Shown: positions 1 to 8,661 of the stretch, in pieces | How positions within the stretch are numbered: position 1 is the stretch's first letter | Layout of the letters: every line of letters begins with the position of its first letter | Assembly: GCF_000559085.1 (NCBI RefSeq) | Contig: NZ_JALN02000001.1 | Location: forward strand, 806,001 to 870,000 | DNA: 64,000 nt | Direction: 5' to 3' | Source of the DNA: Mycolicibacterium aromaticivorans JS19b1 = JCM 16368 | Lineage (GTDB): Bacteria; Actinomycetota; Actinomycetes; Mycobacteriales; Mycobacteriaceae | Notes under the pieces: generated by a model | The model's database searches: none | What the model was told of the DNA's origin: nothing | Seen by the model: the letters and a program-made list of their open reading frames with translations, nothing else | Position numbers and translations under genes: made by a program

Positions 1-1936
1 GGAAGTCCAACGGACTCGCGTCGCCCCGGCGAGCCAGGTGCTCGAGCTCCACCGCCGCCTGGCCTTCATAGCTGACCTGCTGGCAGACGCCGAGCAGGCT
101 GGACACCGCGTCGAAGAGCCGCCCCATGCTGGTGGTGGAGACGCAGCCCAGGCCGCGCGGGATCTGCTGGCGCAGGATGTGCAGCGACCTCTCGTCGAGC
201 GCCGCCACCGACGGCAGGTCGCCGGCCCACTCGATGCCGGCCCGGTGCAGCAGGTCGAGAGCGGTCCGGGCGGGATTGCGCACGGCACCGTCACCGCCGG
301 GCAGCGCGAAAGGTCGAAGGTGACCCACCCGGGTGAAGCGGGCGGCGTCGGTGATCGCCAGCAGTTCGCCGCCCCAGATGGTGCCGTCGGTGCCGTAGCC
401 CGTGCCGTCGTAGGCGACCGCGATGACCGGCGTACCCAGCCGTCGGTGTTCGGCGAGCAGCGAGATGGCGTGGGCGTGATGGTGCTGGACGGCGACGACG
501 GGCCGGCCCTCGGCGTAGCGCCGCGCCCACGCGGTGGTGGCGTACCCGGGGTGCAGGTCACAGGCGATCACGTCCGGGGTGCGATCGGTCATGAACGCCA
601 GATGCTCCAGCGCCGCCTCGAAGCAGCCCTGGGTCCGCGGGTCGGCCATATCGCCCAGATGGGCGGACATGTGGGCGTGGCCGTCCGCGCCCACCAGACA
701 GAAAGTGGTTTTCAAGTCGCCGCCGGTGGCGAGGATGACCCGTTCCGGTAGCGGGCCGGGCACCGACACCGGCAGCGGGGCGTATCCGCGCGAGCGTCGC
801 AGCGGCACGTGCGCACCGCGGTCGTCGATCATCACCACCGAGTCCTCGCACGGCACGTGGATGGGACGGTCATGGGTGAGCACGGCGTCGGCGAGCCCGT
901 CGATCCAGCCGAGATCGTCATCGCGGAACACGATGGGCGAGCCCCCCCGGTTCGCCGACGTCATCACCAGCGGAACACGGCCCAGCCGATCGAACAACTG
1001 GTGGTGCACCGGTGAGTAGGCGAGCATCACACCCACCTCGGTCAAGCCCGGAGCAACACCGTCAACCACCGTCCCCAGCCGGCTGCCGACCAGCACGATG
1101 GGAGCCGACGGCGCGGTCAGGGTGGTCGACACCGCGTCGTCGAGCACGGCGATCTCGCCGGCGCCGGCCAGGTCGGCGACCATCACCGCGAACGGCTTGG
1201 CCGGCCGGCTTTTGCGCCGGCGCAGTTCGGCGACGGCGGCGAAATCGTCGGCTCGGCAGGCCAGATGGAAGCCGCCGATTCCCTTGACCGCGACGATAAG
1301 TCCGGCCCGCAGCGCGGCCACCGCCGCACCGATCGGATCGTCGGTGTTCGGCGAGCCGCCGGCGGGCCGCCACGTCAGCCGAGGCCCGCACTCCGGGCAG
1401 GCGATGGTCTGCGCGTGATAGCGGCGATCCAGCGGATCGTGGTACTCGGCCTCGCATGCCGGGCACATCGGGAAACCGGCCATCGTGGTCGCGGGCCGGT
1501 CGTACGGCAGATCGGTGATCACGGTGTAGCGCGGTCCGCAGTTGGTGCAGGTGATGAACGGGTGCCCGTAGCGGCGGTCGGCCGTGTCCCGCATTTCGCG
1601 CAGACAGTCCGCGCACACCGCGATGTCGGGTGGAACCAGGGTGCGCGACTCGTCGCCGCATTGGCTACCGATGATCTCAAAACCGTTGTCGCCGTGCGGT
1701 TCCAGGTGCCGACGGGACAGGTCGTCGATGCGCGCCATCGGCGGGGTTCGGTACCGGATCGCCTCGATCGCCGCCTCGACGTCGGCGGCCGGGCCCTCCA
1801 GCTCGCAGTGCACCGACCCCGCGTCGTTGTACACGAATCCGCCGAGCCGGTATTCGGCCGCGATCCGCGCCACCGCCGGGCGGAAACCCACGCCCTGCAC
1901 CACCCCGGCGATGTCCAGACGCACCCGCACAGTCAT
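1..1936 (-). CDS. hypF: HypF carbamoyltransferase, hydrogenase maturation (3' end beyond window)
   Basis: HypF uses carbamoyl phosphate and ATP to carbamoylate the C-terminal Cys of HypE, the first step towards the CN ligands of the NiFe centre. The visible protein starts MTVRVRLDIAGVVQGVGFRP, the acylphosphatase-domain signature, and continues with zinc-finger CxxC pairs (CADC, CTNC, CPAC, CPEC) around residues 110-190 and the beginning of the YrdC-like nucleotide-binding domain. About 645 residues are seen of a family length near 750, so the stop lies left of position 1. The chosen ATG at 1936 has no good ribosome binding site. It overlaps by ATGA the stop of an 18-codon ORF that does have one, so translation may be coupled. 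A TTG at 1960 in the same frame is a less likely start. Confidence 0.9.
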   Translation of the reverse strand, partial: MTVRVRLDIAGVVQGVGFRPAVARIAAEYRLGGFVYNDAGSVHCELEGPAADVEAAIEAIRYRTPPMARIDDLSRRHLEPHGDNGFEIIGSQCGDESRTLVPPDIAVCADCLREMRDTADRRYGHPFITCTNCGPRYTVITDLPYDRPATTMAGFPMCPACEAEYHDPLDRRYHAQTIACPECGPRLTWRPAGGSPNTDDPIGAAVAALRAGLIVAVKGIGGFHLACRADDFAAVAELRRRKSRPAKPFAVMVADLAGAGEIAVLDDAVSTTLTAPSAPIVLVGSRLGTVVDGVAPGLTEVGVMLAYSPVHHQLFDRLGRVPLVMTSANRGGSPIVFRDDDLGWIDGLADAVLTHDRPIHVPCEDSVVMIDDRGAHVPLRRSRGYAPLPVSVPGPLPERVILATGGDLKTTFCLVGADGHAHMSAHLGDMADPRTQGCFEAALEHLAFMTDRTPDVIACDLHPGYATTAWARRYAEGRPVVAVQHHHAHAISLLAEHRRLGTPVIAVAYDGTGYGTDGTIWGGELLAITDAARFTRVGHLRPFALPGGDGAVRNPARTALDLLHRAGIEWAGDLPSVAALDERSLHILRQQIPRGLGCVSTTSMGRLFDAVSSLLGVCQQVSYEGQAAVELEHLARRGDASPLDF

Positions 1937-1989
1937 CGGATCGCCGTCGGCTCGGGCCCCGGACAACGCCGGTAGTAGTCGATGCTCAT
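1933..1989 (-). CDS. 18-aa leader ORF coupled to hypF
   Basis: This is a small ORF too short for routine gene calling, starting MSIDYYRR and ending in TAIR. Its ATG is preceded by a strong AGGAGG, whereas the hypF ATG has none, and its TGA overlaps the hypF ATG as ATGA. The arrangement suggests ribosomes load at the leader and reinitiate at hypF. No function or homology is recognised, and the peptide could be incidental if hypF actually starts elsewhere. Confidence 0.45.
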   Translation of the reverse strand: MSIDYYRRCPGPEPTAIR

Positions 1990-2194
1990 GAACCTCCTGA
2001 GCAGATGAAGGCCACTCGCGCCGATGGGCTGTCCACGCGGGTGGATCACCACCACGCTAATCCCGCGATGCTGGGTCCACAATCACAATCTCGCAGCGAA
2101 AGTCTGCGTTTTTCCGTCCAAAAGGCCCTCGGCTGCGGCGGCGGGGCGCTGTAGGGTGCAGGCCTGCCCGACTCGGAAAACGGAAAGATCGACA

Positions 2195-2530
2195 GTGCAC
2201 GAATTGTCGCTGTGCCATGCAATTGCCGGGGTGGTGCGACCCTACGCGGCCGGCCGCCGTGTCGATGTGGTGCGGGTCCAGATCGGCGCCCTGCGGCAGG
2301 TGGTGCCCGACTCATTGTCGTTCTGCTGGACGCTGGTCCGCGATCACGAGAGCATGCCCGAGGCCGAGTTGGAGCTCGAGTTCGTCGCCGCGGAGGTGTC
2401 CTGCCACAGCTGTGGGCAGCATTCGGAGATCGCCTCCCGCTGGACGGTGTCCTGCCCGCAGTGTGAGAGCGCCGACGTGGAAATCGTTCGGGGCAACGAG
2501 TTCCTGGTCACCTCACTGGACGTGACATGA
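2195..2530 (+). CDS. hypA: HypA nickel metallochaperone
   Basis: HypA delivers nickel, with HypB, to the hydrogenase large subunit. The 111-residue protein starts at a GTG giving the obligatory N-terminal (M)HE nickel-binding motif (V/M-H-E-L-S). GGAAAG lies about eight bases upstream. Two CxxC pairs (CHSC and CPQC, around residues 70-90) form the zinc site. Earlier in-frame starts would bury the essential N-terminal His and are rejected. The gene is transcribed away from hypF and is followed after 24 bases by hypB. Length and motifs are full-family. Confidence 0.95.
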   Translation: MHELSLCHAIAGVVRPYAAGRRVDVVRVQIGALRQVVPDSLSFCWTLVRDHESMPEAELELEFVAAEVSCHSCGQHSEIASRWTVSCPQCESADVEIVRGNEFLVTSLDVT

Positions 2531-2554
2531 CCTGCGAAGCGAAAGGTGGTCAGT

Positions 2555-3334
2555 ATGGGTAGGTTTCATCGTCACGACGACGGCACCGTGCACAGCCACG
2601 AGCACGATGACCACGACCACGGCGACCACGGCGACCACAGCGGTTATGTCACCGGCTCGCAGCGGATCGAGGTGCTCGAACACATCTTCGCCGAGAACGA
2701 CACCCGGGCCGACATCAACCGGGCAGCCTTCGAGAGCAACGGAATCCGCGCGCTCAACTTGATGAGCTCGCCGGGTTCAGGGAAGACGACGGTGCTGGCC
2801 GCCACCCTCGACGAGCTGGCCGACGATCTCGCCGTCGGCGTGATCGAGGGCGATATCGCGACCGACCTCGACGCCGCCAAGCTCGGCGGTCGCGGCGCAC
2901 AGATCTCCCTGCTCAACACCAACAACGGTTTCGGCGGCGAGTGCCACCTGGACGCCCCGATGGTCAACCGCGCGCTGCAGGGCCTGGACCTGCCGCAGCT
3001 GGATCTGGTGATCATCGAGAACGTCGGCAATCTGGTGTGCCCCGCAGAGTTCGACGTCGGCGAGCACGCCAAAGCGATGGTGTACTCGGTGACCGAGGGC
3101 GAAGACAAACCGCTGAAATACCCGGTGATGTTCCGCTCCGTCGACATCGTGCTGCTGAACAAGATCGACCTGGCGCCCCACCTGGATGCCGATGTCGGCA
3201 CCTACATCTCGCGGGTCCGGGAGGTCAATCCGACGGCGACGATCCTGCCGGTGAGTGCACGCACCGGCGAGGGCATGGCGGCCTGGTTCGAGTGGCTTCG
3301 CCGCTTTGCGTCCGGGGCGGCCACCGCGCCCTGA
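2555..3334 (+). CDS. hypB: HypB nickel-inserting GTPase with His-rich N-terminus
   Basis: This is the SIMIBI GTPase that provides nickel for [NiFe] hydrogenase assembly. The ATG at 2555 is chosen because GGTGG lies five bases upstream; a GTG at 2546 is in frame. Residues 1-28 hold nine histidines alternating with Asp (nickel storage or binding segment). The P-loop SPGSGKTT is at about 72-79, followed by the GTPase motifs including DIVLLNKIDL. The total of 259 residues is normal for the His-rich HypB class. The gene converges with the last gene of the huc operon, with only 12 bases between the stops. Confidence 0.95.
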   Translation: MGRFHRHDDGTVHSHEHDDHDHGDHGDHSGYVTGSQRIEVLEHIFAENDTRADINRAAFESNGIRALNLMSSPGSGKTTVLAATLDELADDLAVGVIEGDIATDLDAAKLGGRGAQISLLNTNNGFGGECHLDAPMVNRALQGLDLPQLDLVIIENVGNLVCPAEFDVGEHAKAMVYSVTEGEDKPLKYPVMFRSVDIVLLNKIDLAPHLDADVGTYISRVREVNPTATILPVSARTGEGMAAWFEWLRRFASGAATAP

Positions 3335-3346
3335 GCGGACACGCGA

Positions 3347-4183
3347 TCACGCGATCAGCCCCAGCAGGCCGGGATCGAACGTTGCCCGCGCGGAAACTGA
3401 CGTCGCTGCAGCCGAAACCACCAAAGCGGCGTCGTCCTCGTATCCCTTGGGGAAGACGATCTCCGCGCTATCCGGGTCTTCGCGGTGCGCCATCAGCCAG
3501 TCATACAGCAGCCAGTCCACCGCACAGCTCACTGTCAACGGATCGGCAGCCGGGGAACGTGCGGCCGTGACCACCGCCTGTAACGCGTCGCGATGTTCCT
3601 TGCGCGCGGCATCCTTGTTGACCCCGGAGCTGTCGAAGAACAGCATCGCCAAAGTGAGGGGAAAACGTTGGCCCGCTTCGGTACGGACCACCCAGCGGCC
3701 GCCCTTCCATGGCGTGTCCGGATCGACGTGGTGGAATTCGCCGAAGCCACCGATGACGCCGATGGACGGATCGTCGAGTTCACCGTCGAACGGCGCGGGT
3801 CCGAGCAGGTCCAGCGGAAGGCGTGCCCGGATCGAGAACAAGGCGGCCGTGCCGACGATCTTTCCGGCCCGCAGGTCAACACCGAATCCGGTCAACTCCT
3901 GTGCCGTCGCGAATTCGAGGCACAACCGGTCGAGGGTTCGGTACAGCTCGACAAGGCCGTCACGTTGGTCGGCATCGGCGGGTGGCCGCCCACCCCCCAA
4001 GACCTCACCGAAGCGGCCTGCGGCGATGATGAGCGCATCGTCGAGCGCTTCGAGGTGGGTGGCCATCAGACGGTCCGGTTCGTCGTCGACGGCGACCAGG
4101 GCCTGCAGCGACGTCGGGCTGCCGGTCGGAGTCGACCAGTAGAACCCGATCTGGTCGTCTCCCTGGATGATTCGCGGTCTCAC
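3347..4183 (-). CDS. Conserved unknown protein, last gene of huc operon
   Basis: The product has 278 residues and I assign no domain. It is mostly soluble in appearance, with a W-rich central part (PWKGGRWVVRTEAG) and a C-terminal segment with AVDWLLYDWLMAH. The GTG at 4183 overlaps the stop of the NHL-propeller gene (GTGA), so it is translationally coupled to the hydrogenase operon; longer upstream starts would overlap that gene by over 140 bases. By position it is an accessory or assembly factor for Huc, but that is inference from context only. Confidence 0.75.
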   Translation of the reverse strand: MRPRIIQGDDQIGFYWSTPTGSPTSLQALVAVDDEPDRLMATHLEALDDALIIAAGRFGEVLGGGRPPADADQRDGLVELYRTLDRLCLEFATAQELTGFGVDLRAGKIVGTAALFSIRARLPLDLLGPAPFDGELDDPSIGVIGGFGEFHHVDPDTPWKGGRWVVRTEAGQRFPLTLAMLFFDSSGVNKDAARKEHRDALQAVVTAARSPAADPLTVSCAVDWLLYDWLMAHREDPDSAEIVFPKGYEDDAALVVSAAATSVSARATFDPGLLGLIA

Positions 4184-5391
4184 GTCGGCTCGATGCTCTT
4201 CGCGCACGCGCTCATCGTCTGCCGCCAGATCATCACCCGGTTGTTGCCGGAGTCGGCGACCGCCAGCGTGTCCCCACGCAGCGACAGGCCGTACGGCCAG
4301 CAGAGCGTGTCGCGCTGCACCGAGGTCCACCGATTCTCGCCGTTGGAGCCGAAATCCGGTTGGGCCAGCACGTGATCGGCGCCGCGGCCATCGTCAGGCA
4401 TGCCGTCCCACAGCAGAACTCGGTTGTTGGCGGTATCAGCCACGGCCAGCCGCTCGCGATCCAGGCACGCCGCATAGGGGAAGCGCAACCGGTCCGAGGT
4501 GTGCGGTCCATAGGGCCATTCGAGCGCGCTGGTGAAATCCGGCTGGCCGAGCACGGAATCGGCGTCCCGGTCGGCCTCCGGCGGGGGTGACCACCCCAGC
4601 AGCCGGTGATCGCCTGCGTCGGCGACCAGCAGCAGGTCGCCGCGACCGGTGATGTCGTGGGGCCAGCGGAACGTGGCCGGACCGACGGCACCGCCTCGGT
4701 TCTCCTCCCGCGTCGCCGCGTCGGGCTGACCCAGCACGACATCTGCCGGCTGATCAGCGTCGGGTATCCCGTTGCGCCACCCGAGAACCCGGCGATTGCC
4801 GGTGTCGGCAACCCAGAACGCCGGGCCGACCATACCGATTCCGAACGGCCAATACAGGGTCGACGCCGAGCATTCACCTCCGCGGTTCTCCACCACCGAG
4901 GCAGCATCGGGCTGGCCGAGCACGAGGTCGGGCGCCACGTCACTCGTCTGCGGCACGGTGTTCCACACCAGGATCCGGTGATGCCAGGCATCGGCGACGA
5001 CGAGCCGGCCGTCGTGCACCAGAACCCCGGTCGGCAGGTTCATTCCGCGTTCGGGACCGCGACCGCCGGCCGCTCGGCCCTCCGACTCACCATCCGGTTG
5101 TCCGAGCACGACATCGGCGGGCTGCTCGTCGTCGTCGGGTATGCCGTGCCAGATCAGGACGCGATGGTTTCCCGAGTCGGCCACCACCAGGTGCCGGTCG
5201 CCGAGAAACACGCCGCGCGGCGAATACATCCAGGACAGGGACGGTTTCGCCGGCGGAAGTGCCAGGCCGCCGGGTGCCGGCGCGCCCAGCCACAGCGCGG
5301 GTGACCAGCCGCCGGTGCGATCGACATCGGGTATCACGTCGACGCGGGTGCCCAGTCCGCTCACGTTGTGCCGGACGGTGTAGCGGCTCAT
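4180..5391 (-). CDS. NHL-repeat beta-propeller protein of the huc operon
   Basis: This 403-residue protein is built almost entirely of NHL-type repeats. The motif ADTGNRRVLGW/ADSGNHRVLIW, alternating with DVVLGQPD, recurs about six or seven times, as expected for a single beta-propeller. No signal peptide is evident, so it is probably cytoplasmic. The ATG at 5391 overlaps the hucE stop as ATGA; an upstream start 27 codons earlier lies inside hucE and is rejected. Its place between hucE and another unknown gene suggests a role in Huc assembly or electron-transfer interactions, unproven. Confidence 0.85.
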   Translation of the reverse strand: MSRYTVRHNVSGLGTRVDVIPDVDRTGGWSPALWLGAPAPGGLALPPAKPSLSWMYSPRGVFLGDRHLVVADSGNHRVLIWHGIPDDDEQPADVVLGQPDGESEGRAAGGRGPERGMNLPTGVLVHDGRLVVADAWHHRILVWNTVPQTSDVAPDLVLGQPDAASVVENRGGECSASTLYWPFGIGMVGPAFWVADTGNRRVLGWRNGIPDADQPADVVLGQPDAATREENRGGAVGPATFRWPHDITGRGDLLLVADAGDHRLLGWSPPPEADRDADSVLGQPDFTSALEWPYGPHTSDRLRFPYAACLDRERLAVADTANNRVLLWDGMPDDGRGADHVLAQPDFGSNGENRWTSVQRDTLCWPYGLSLRGDTLAVADSGNNRVMIWRQTMSACAKSIEPT

Positions 5392-6278
5392 CCGCCGACG
5401 CGAACCCAGACGACACCGTCGTCGACACGCAACGGCAACTGTTCGAGCTGGGCGCCGGGCGCGCTGAGACACTCCCCCGACGTCGCGTCATAGCAGAAGC
5501 CGTGCCACGGACAGGTCAGCGTGTTGGTCTCCAGATCGAGGATCGCGTTGTCCAGCGGAAGCGCTTCGTGCGCACACTCGTTGCGGTAGGCCGACAGTCG
5601 CCGGCCCGCATTGACCACGATGACCTCGGCGCGCTCGCCGTCAGCTGTCGTCACGCTCAGCGGTGACAGATCGTCGACGGCCAGGCCAGCGGCCGGGCCC
5701 ACCTCGACCCAGCCGTCACCGGCCGGGTCACGCCCGATCCGTAGCGCCTCGATGGGAATCAGTGTCGGTGTCGGCTCGTTCGGCAGCACCTCCACTGCGG
5801 AGATCGCCGGAACACCCTGCACCAGAGCCTCTTCCACCAGGTTGCGCAATGTCACCGCCGACATGGAACAGCCGTTGCACGCTCCCTCCAGGCGGACGTA
5901 CGCCGTGCCATCGTCGACCCGCACCAGGGTCACGTCCCCGCCGTGGCTGTGCAGTTGCGGACGCACCGAGGCCAGGACCTGATTGGCGTGGGTGACCGGA
6001 TCGGGTCGCACGATCCCGTGCAACGACAGCAACAGATGCACGGTGGGATCGTCCACCAATTCGAACAACACGTCCCGTGCGGGGTCGTCGGACCGCATCC
6101 GGCGCACCATGGTCACCAGCCCGGCCCGGTGGATCTGCTCGATCGCCGCTTTGAGCTCTTCGGCAACCGCGCGTGCCGACGGATCCAGGTCGCCCAGTGC
6201 GGCGACCGCGTCGTCCACACGCTTGGCGAGTTCTTCGAAAGTCGCCTCGGCGAGCGGCCGTTCAGTGGTTGTCGACAT
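5388..6278 (-). CDS. hucE: HucE: NifU-like plus Rieske iron-sulfur protein
   Basis: The 296-residue protein combines two iron-sulfur domains. Residues about 100-165 form a NifU C-terminal-like domain with CNGC (C134, C137). Residues about 190-290 form a Rieske [2Fe-2S] domain with CAH at 235-237 and CPWH at 256-259. A protein of this design is encoded in the M. smegmatis huc operon and has been proposed to pass electrons from HucSL towards the respiratory chain. The start overlaps the 3' end of the TPR gene by 17 bases. There is no transmembrane segment, so any membrane contact must come through partners. Confidence 0.9.
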   Translation of the reverse strand: MSTTTERPLAEATFEELAKRVDDAVAALGDLDPSARAVAEELKAAIEQIHRAGLVTMVRRMRSDDPARDVLFELVDDPTVHLLLSLHGIVRPDPVTHANQVLASVRPQLHSHGGDVTLVRVDDGTAYVRLEGACNGCSMSAVTLRNLVEEALVQGVPAISAVEVLPNEPTPTLIPIEALRIGRDPAGDGWVEVGPAAGLAVDDLSPLSVTTADGERAEVIVVNAGRRLSAYRNECAHEALPLDNAILDLETNTLTCPWHGFCYDATSGECLSAPGAQLEQLPLRVDDGVVWVRVGG

Positions 6279-7527
6279 CGCTGCCGTCCGTCCTGCCCAG
6301 CGCGACCTGCCGGGCTATCTCGTCGAGGACGCCGCGAACCGCCCGAACCGAATCGCCGTCGCCGAGCTCCTCGAACAGGAACCGGGCTTCGTCAAGTTTG
6401 GCTTTCGCCTGATCGAAGGAACCGAGGTGCGCCAACACGTTGCCCTGATTGGCCAGCACGCGTGCCCGGCCCATCGGATCGCTGTCCCGGCTGCGCGCGT
6501 CGAGGACCGCTTCGTACAGTTCGACGGCCTCGACCAGGTTGTCGGCCTGGTGCTTCGACGGGGTGTACACCAGTGAGTTCGCCAGATTCAGCTGCACGCT
6601 GGCCCACTGCTCGGGGTAGTCCTCGCGGGTGTAGACCTTGAGCGCCGATCGCAGCGACTGCGCCGCGATCCCCAACCGCAGCTGGCCGGACGCCTCCGTC
6701 ATCGGCATGGTGAGGTAAGCGGTCGCCAGGTTGGCGTGCGCCGACGCCCACAACAACGGGGCCTCCTCGCGCAGCACCAACTGAAGCGCCGAATGGTAAT
6801 GCGGCACAACAGCCGCCAGCAGCTCGGGCCGCTCCGGCGCCTGTTCGTGTAACAGTCCCGCCAGGTTCAGGTGCAGTTCGGCCCGAGCGACCCGCAGACC
6901 GTCAGCACCCTCGAGGCCCTTCAGCGCCATCTCGAAACGCCGAACGGCATCGGGATGGCCGCCGTGGGCGGCGATCGACGCCGCCGCACCGAGCAGCACC
7001 CCGTACAGCGGCGTGGACACCGCGGCCGCCTCGTCGGCCGCCTGGTCGAGCAGCGCGGTGGCCCGGGCCGCGTCACCGTCGTTGAACGCGCTACTGGCCT
7101 GGGTCGACAGCACCAGGGCCGCGAGTTCGGCGCCTGCTGAACCCAGCTCCGGTGCGACGTCCGAGCGGTCGACGGCGAACAGCACGACGTCGACGAGAAC
7201 TCCGAATTCGCCGAGCAGTGACCGCAATTCCGCGGGATCGTCGCCGTCGGGGTCCATCACGAAACGGTTGTATCGGCTGACCGGGTCGTCGCCATCCAGA
7301 ACAGCCAGGGCGCCGTCCCGATCACCGGCCAGCGCCAGCTCGTGTGCTCGCAGCGCATCGGGCCACTGCGGTACGTTGCCGGCGAGCAGCGCGGTGCGGG
7401 CGTCCTCGGTGTCGGCCGATGCCGGAATCAGCAGGTATCCCAGCGGGAGTGGGAAGGCTCCGAGCGGTTGCGGTCGCACCGCGATGATGTCGGTGTCCAC
7501 CGGTTCGGTGTTGGCAAGGGCGGTCAC
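6262..7527 (-). CDS. TPR-repeat protein of the huc operon
   Basis: A 421-residue soluble protein that is helical and alanine-rich over residues about 130-410, with pairs such as LWASAHANLATAYLTM and RARVLANQGNVLAHLGSFDQA that read as tetratricopeptide repeats. The N-terminal 120 residues, including GAFPLPLGYLLIPAS, have no recognised fold. It starts with GTG, 14 bases after the preceding small gene, and runs into hucE. TPR proteins act as assembly platforms, so a chaperone role for HucSL or HucE is a reasonable inference. The same kind of gene sits in the M. smegmatis huc cluster. Confidence 0.85.
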   Translation of the reverse strand: MTALANTEPVDTDIIAVRPQPLGAFPLPLGYLLIPASADTEDARTALLAGNVPQWPDALRAHELALAGDRDGALAVLDGDDPVSRYNRFVMDPDGDDPAELRSLLGEFGVLVDVVLFAVDRSDVAPELGSAGAELAALVLSTQASSAFNDGDAARATALLDQAADEAAAVSTPLYGVLLGAAASIAAHGGHPDAVRRFEMALKGLEGADGLRVARAELHLNLAGLLHEQAPERPELLAAVVPHYHSALQLVLREEAPLLWASAHANLATAYLTMPMTEASGQLRLGIAAQSLRSALKVYTREDYPEQWASVQLNLANSLVYTPSKHQADNLVEAVELYEAVLDARSRDSDPMGRARVLANQGNVLAHLGSFDQAKAKLDEARFLFEELGDGDSVRAVRGVLDEIARQVALGRTDGSDVDNH

Positions 7528-7540
7528 TGCTCGTCTCCCG

Positions 7541-7795
7541 TCATCCGTGGATGGGTCCGCGGATATCGCGCTCGGCGGCGCGCTTGATCAGTCGGGCCGA
7601 CAGTTCGGCGCGGGCTTTGGTGTGGTGGGTGTCGATGCGCTTGCGCACCACCCCGTCGGCGAAGACCACGACGATGTCGACCGCCCACCGGCCCCGTTCT
7701 TCCACGACGACGGTCTGCACATCCACGGCCTCGTCGGAGGAGCTGTCGTTGCGGACGGTGGTCTTCGGCCGTGGCTCGTCACACATCACGATCAC
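7541..7795 (-). CDS. 84-aa unknown protein of the huc operon
   Basis: This is a small soluble protein, acidic and polar at its N-terminus and ending in a basic helix (ARAELSARLIKRAAERDI). Its middle (VVVEERGRWAVDIVVVFADGVV) looks like a beta-hairpin. The GTG at 7795 overlaps the protease stop as GTGA; an ATG at 7786 is also possible. No metal-binding motif is present and it is not HypC. Its function is unknown, but coupling on both sides argues that it is a genuine part of the hydrogenase operon. Confidence 0.7.
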   Translation of the reverse strand: MIVMCDEPRPKTTVRNDSSSDEAVDVQTVVVEERGRWAVDIVVVFADGVVRKRIDTHHTKARAELSARLIKRAAERDIRGPIHG

Positions 7796-8661
7796 CGCGC
7801 CGACTCCAGCGGAATCCGCAACGCCTGTTGGGCATCGTCCCAGGATGCCTGATGAACGCCGGTGACGAGGCGATCCGCCAGCACTTCACGGATCAGCAGG
7901 GACCGATCGCCCGCGGGGTTGCGCTGTTTGAGCAACAACCCCCCGCTGCGAGGCCCGCGCAGCGGGAACAACCAGAGGTCGTCGCCGCGCACCATCGCCG
8001 CGACGGCATCCGAGGGGAATCGGTTGGCCGCCAATGCCGCATCGAGGCGCAGATATCCGTCGTCGGTGAACTGTACCGAGACGTCGTCGCCGAGCGGAGG
8101 TCGCAGCGGCCCCAAAAAGTCCCGCTCGAGAACATCGATCACCTGTTCCATCGCCGCCTGCACCGGCTCGGAGAGGTCGGCGCCCAGCTCGACGCCGCCC
8201 GCCTCGATCAGGAACACCGTGATATCGCTGGGGCAGGCATCGGCCAGCGCCCAGTGCGCGAACGCGATCGCGTGATCCCACCGGAAAGAGTGGGTGTGCA
8301 AGCCCTGCAGGGGCGGCAGGTCGGCCAGCTCCTCGCCGGGGACGCAATAGATGGTCCCCGGCGTCGCACCCGTAGCCGAGGCATCGACGATGACGACGCG
8401 CTCGGCGCCGCGCATCTGGAACGCGACGTCCATGCCCGCGGTGCCGCCGTCGACCAGACGAGCGCCGGCCGGCACGCCCCGCTCCCAGAGGTGCCGGACC
8501 AGAACCGGTCCGACACCGTCGTCACCGCGCAGCAGGTTGCCGCAGCCCACCACCAGAACCGCACACCCAGGCGGCCCGATATCGAGCGAGGGGTTGCTGA
8601 TATCGGAACCGCCTGGGTTGCTGTGGGAGTCGTGTGCCCCAGGCTCGACCGCCGGGATCAC
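7792..8661 (-). CDS. Hydrogenase maturation endopeptidase with C-terminal extension
   Basis: HybD/HyaD-type protease that trims the C-terminal peptide of the large subunit after nickel insertion. Residues about 28-190 carry the family features: VLVVGCGNLLRGDDGVG with the metal-binding Asp, the IVDAS region, and a His in the LHTHSF segment. Beyond the normal family length of about 160, some 95 extra residues follow (DDGYLRLDAALAANRF through LLIREVLADRL), with no domain I can name. The GTG at 8661 overlaps the hucL stop. The adjacent hucL ends in a processable tail, so the pair is self-consistent. Confidence 0.88.
   Translation of the reverse strand: MIPAVEPGAHDSHSNPGGSDISNPSLDIGPPGCAVLVVGCGNLLRGDDGVGPVLVRHLWERGVPAGARLVDGGTAGMDVAFQMRGAERVVIVDASATGATPGTIYCVPGEELADLPPLQGLHTHSFRWDHAIAFAHWALADACPSDITVFLIEAGGVELGADLSEPVQAAMEQVIDVLERDFLGPLRPPLGDDVSVQFTDDGYLRLDAALAANRFPSDAVAAMVRGDDLWLFPLRGPRSGGLLLKQRNPAGDRSLLIREVLADRLVTGVHQASWDDAQQALRIPLESAR

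Noticed and set aside
2010..2060. Small TCCAC-GCGG-GTGGA inverted repeat in the hypF/hypA spacer
   Set aside because: Five-bp arms are too short to stand out in this GC-rich DNA.
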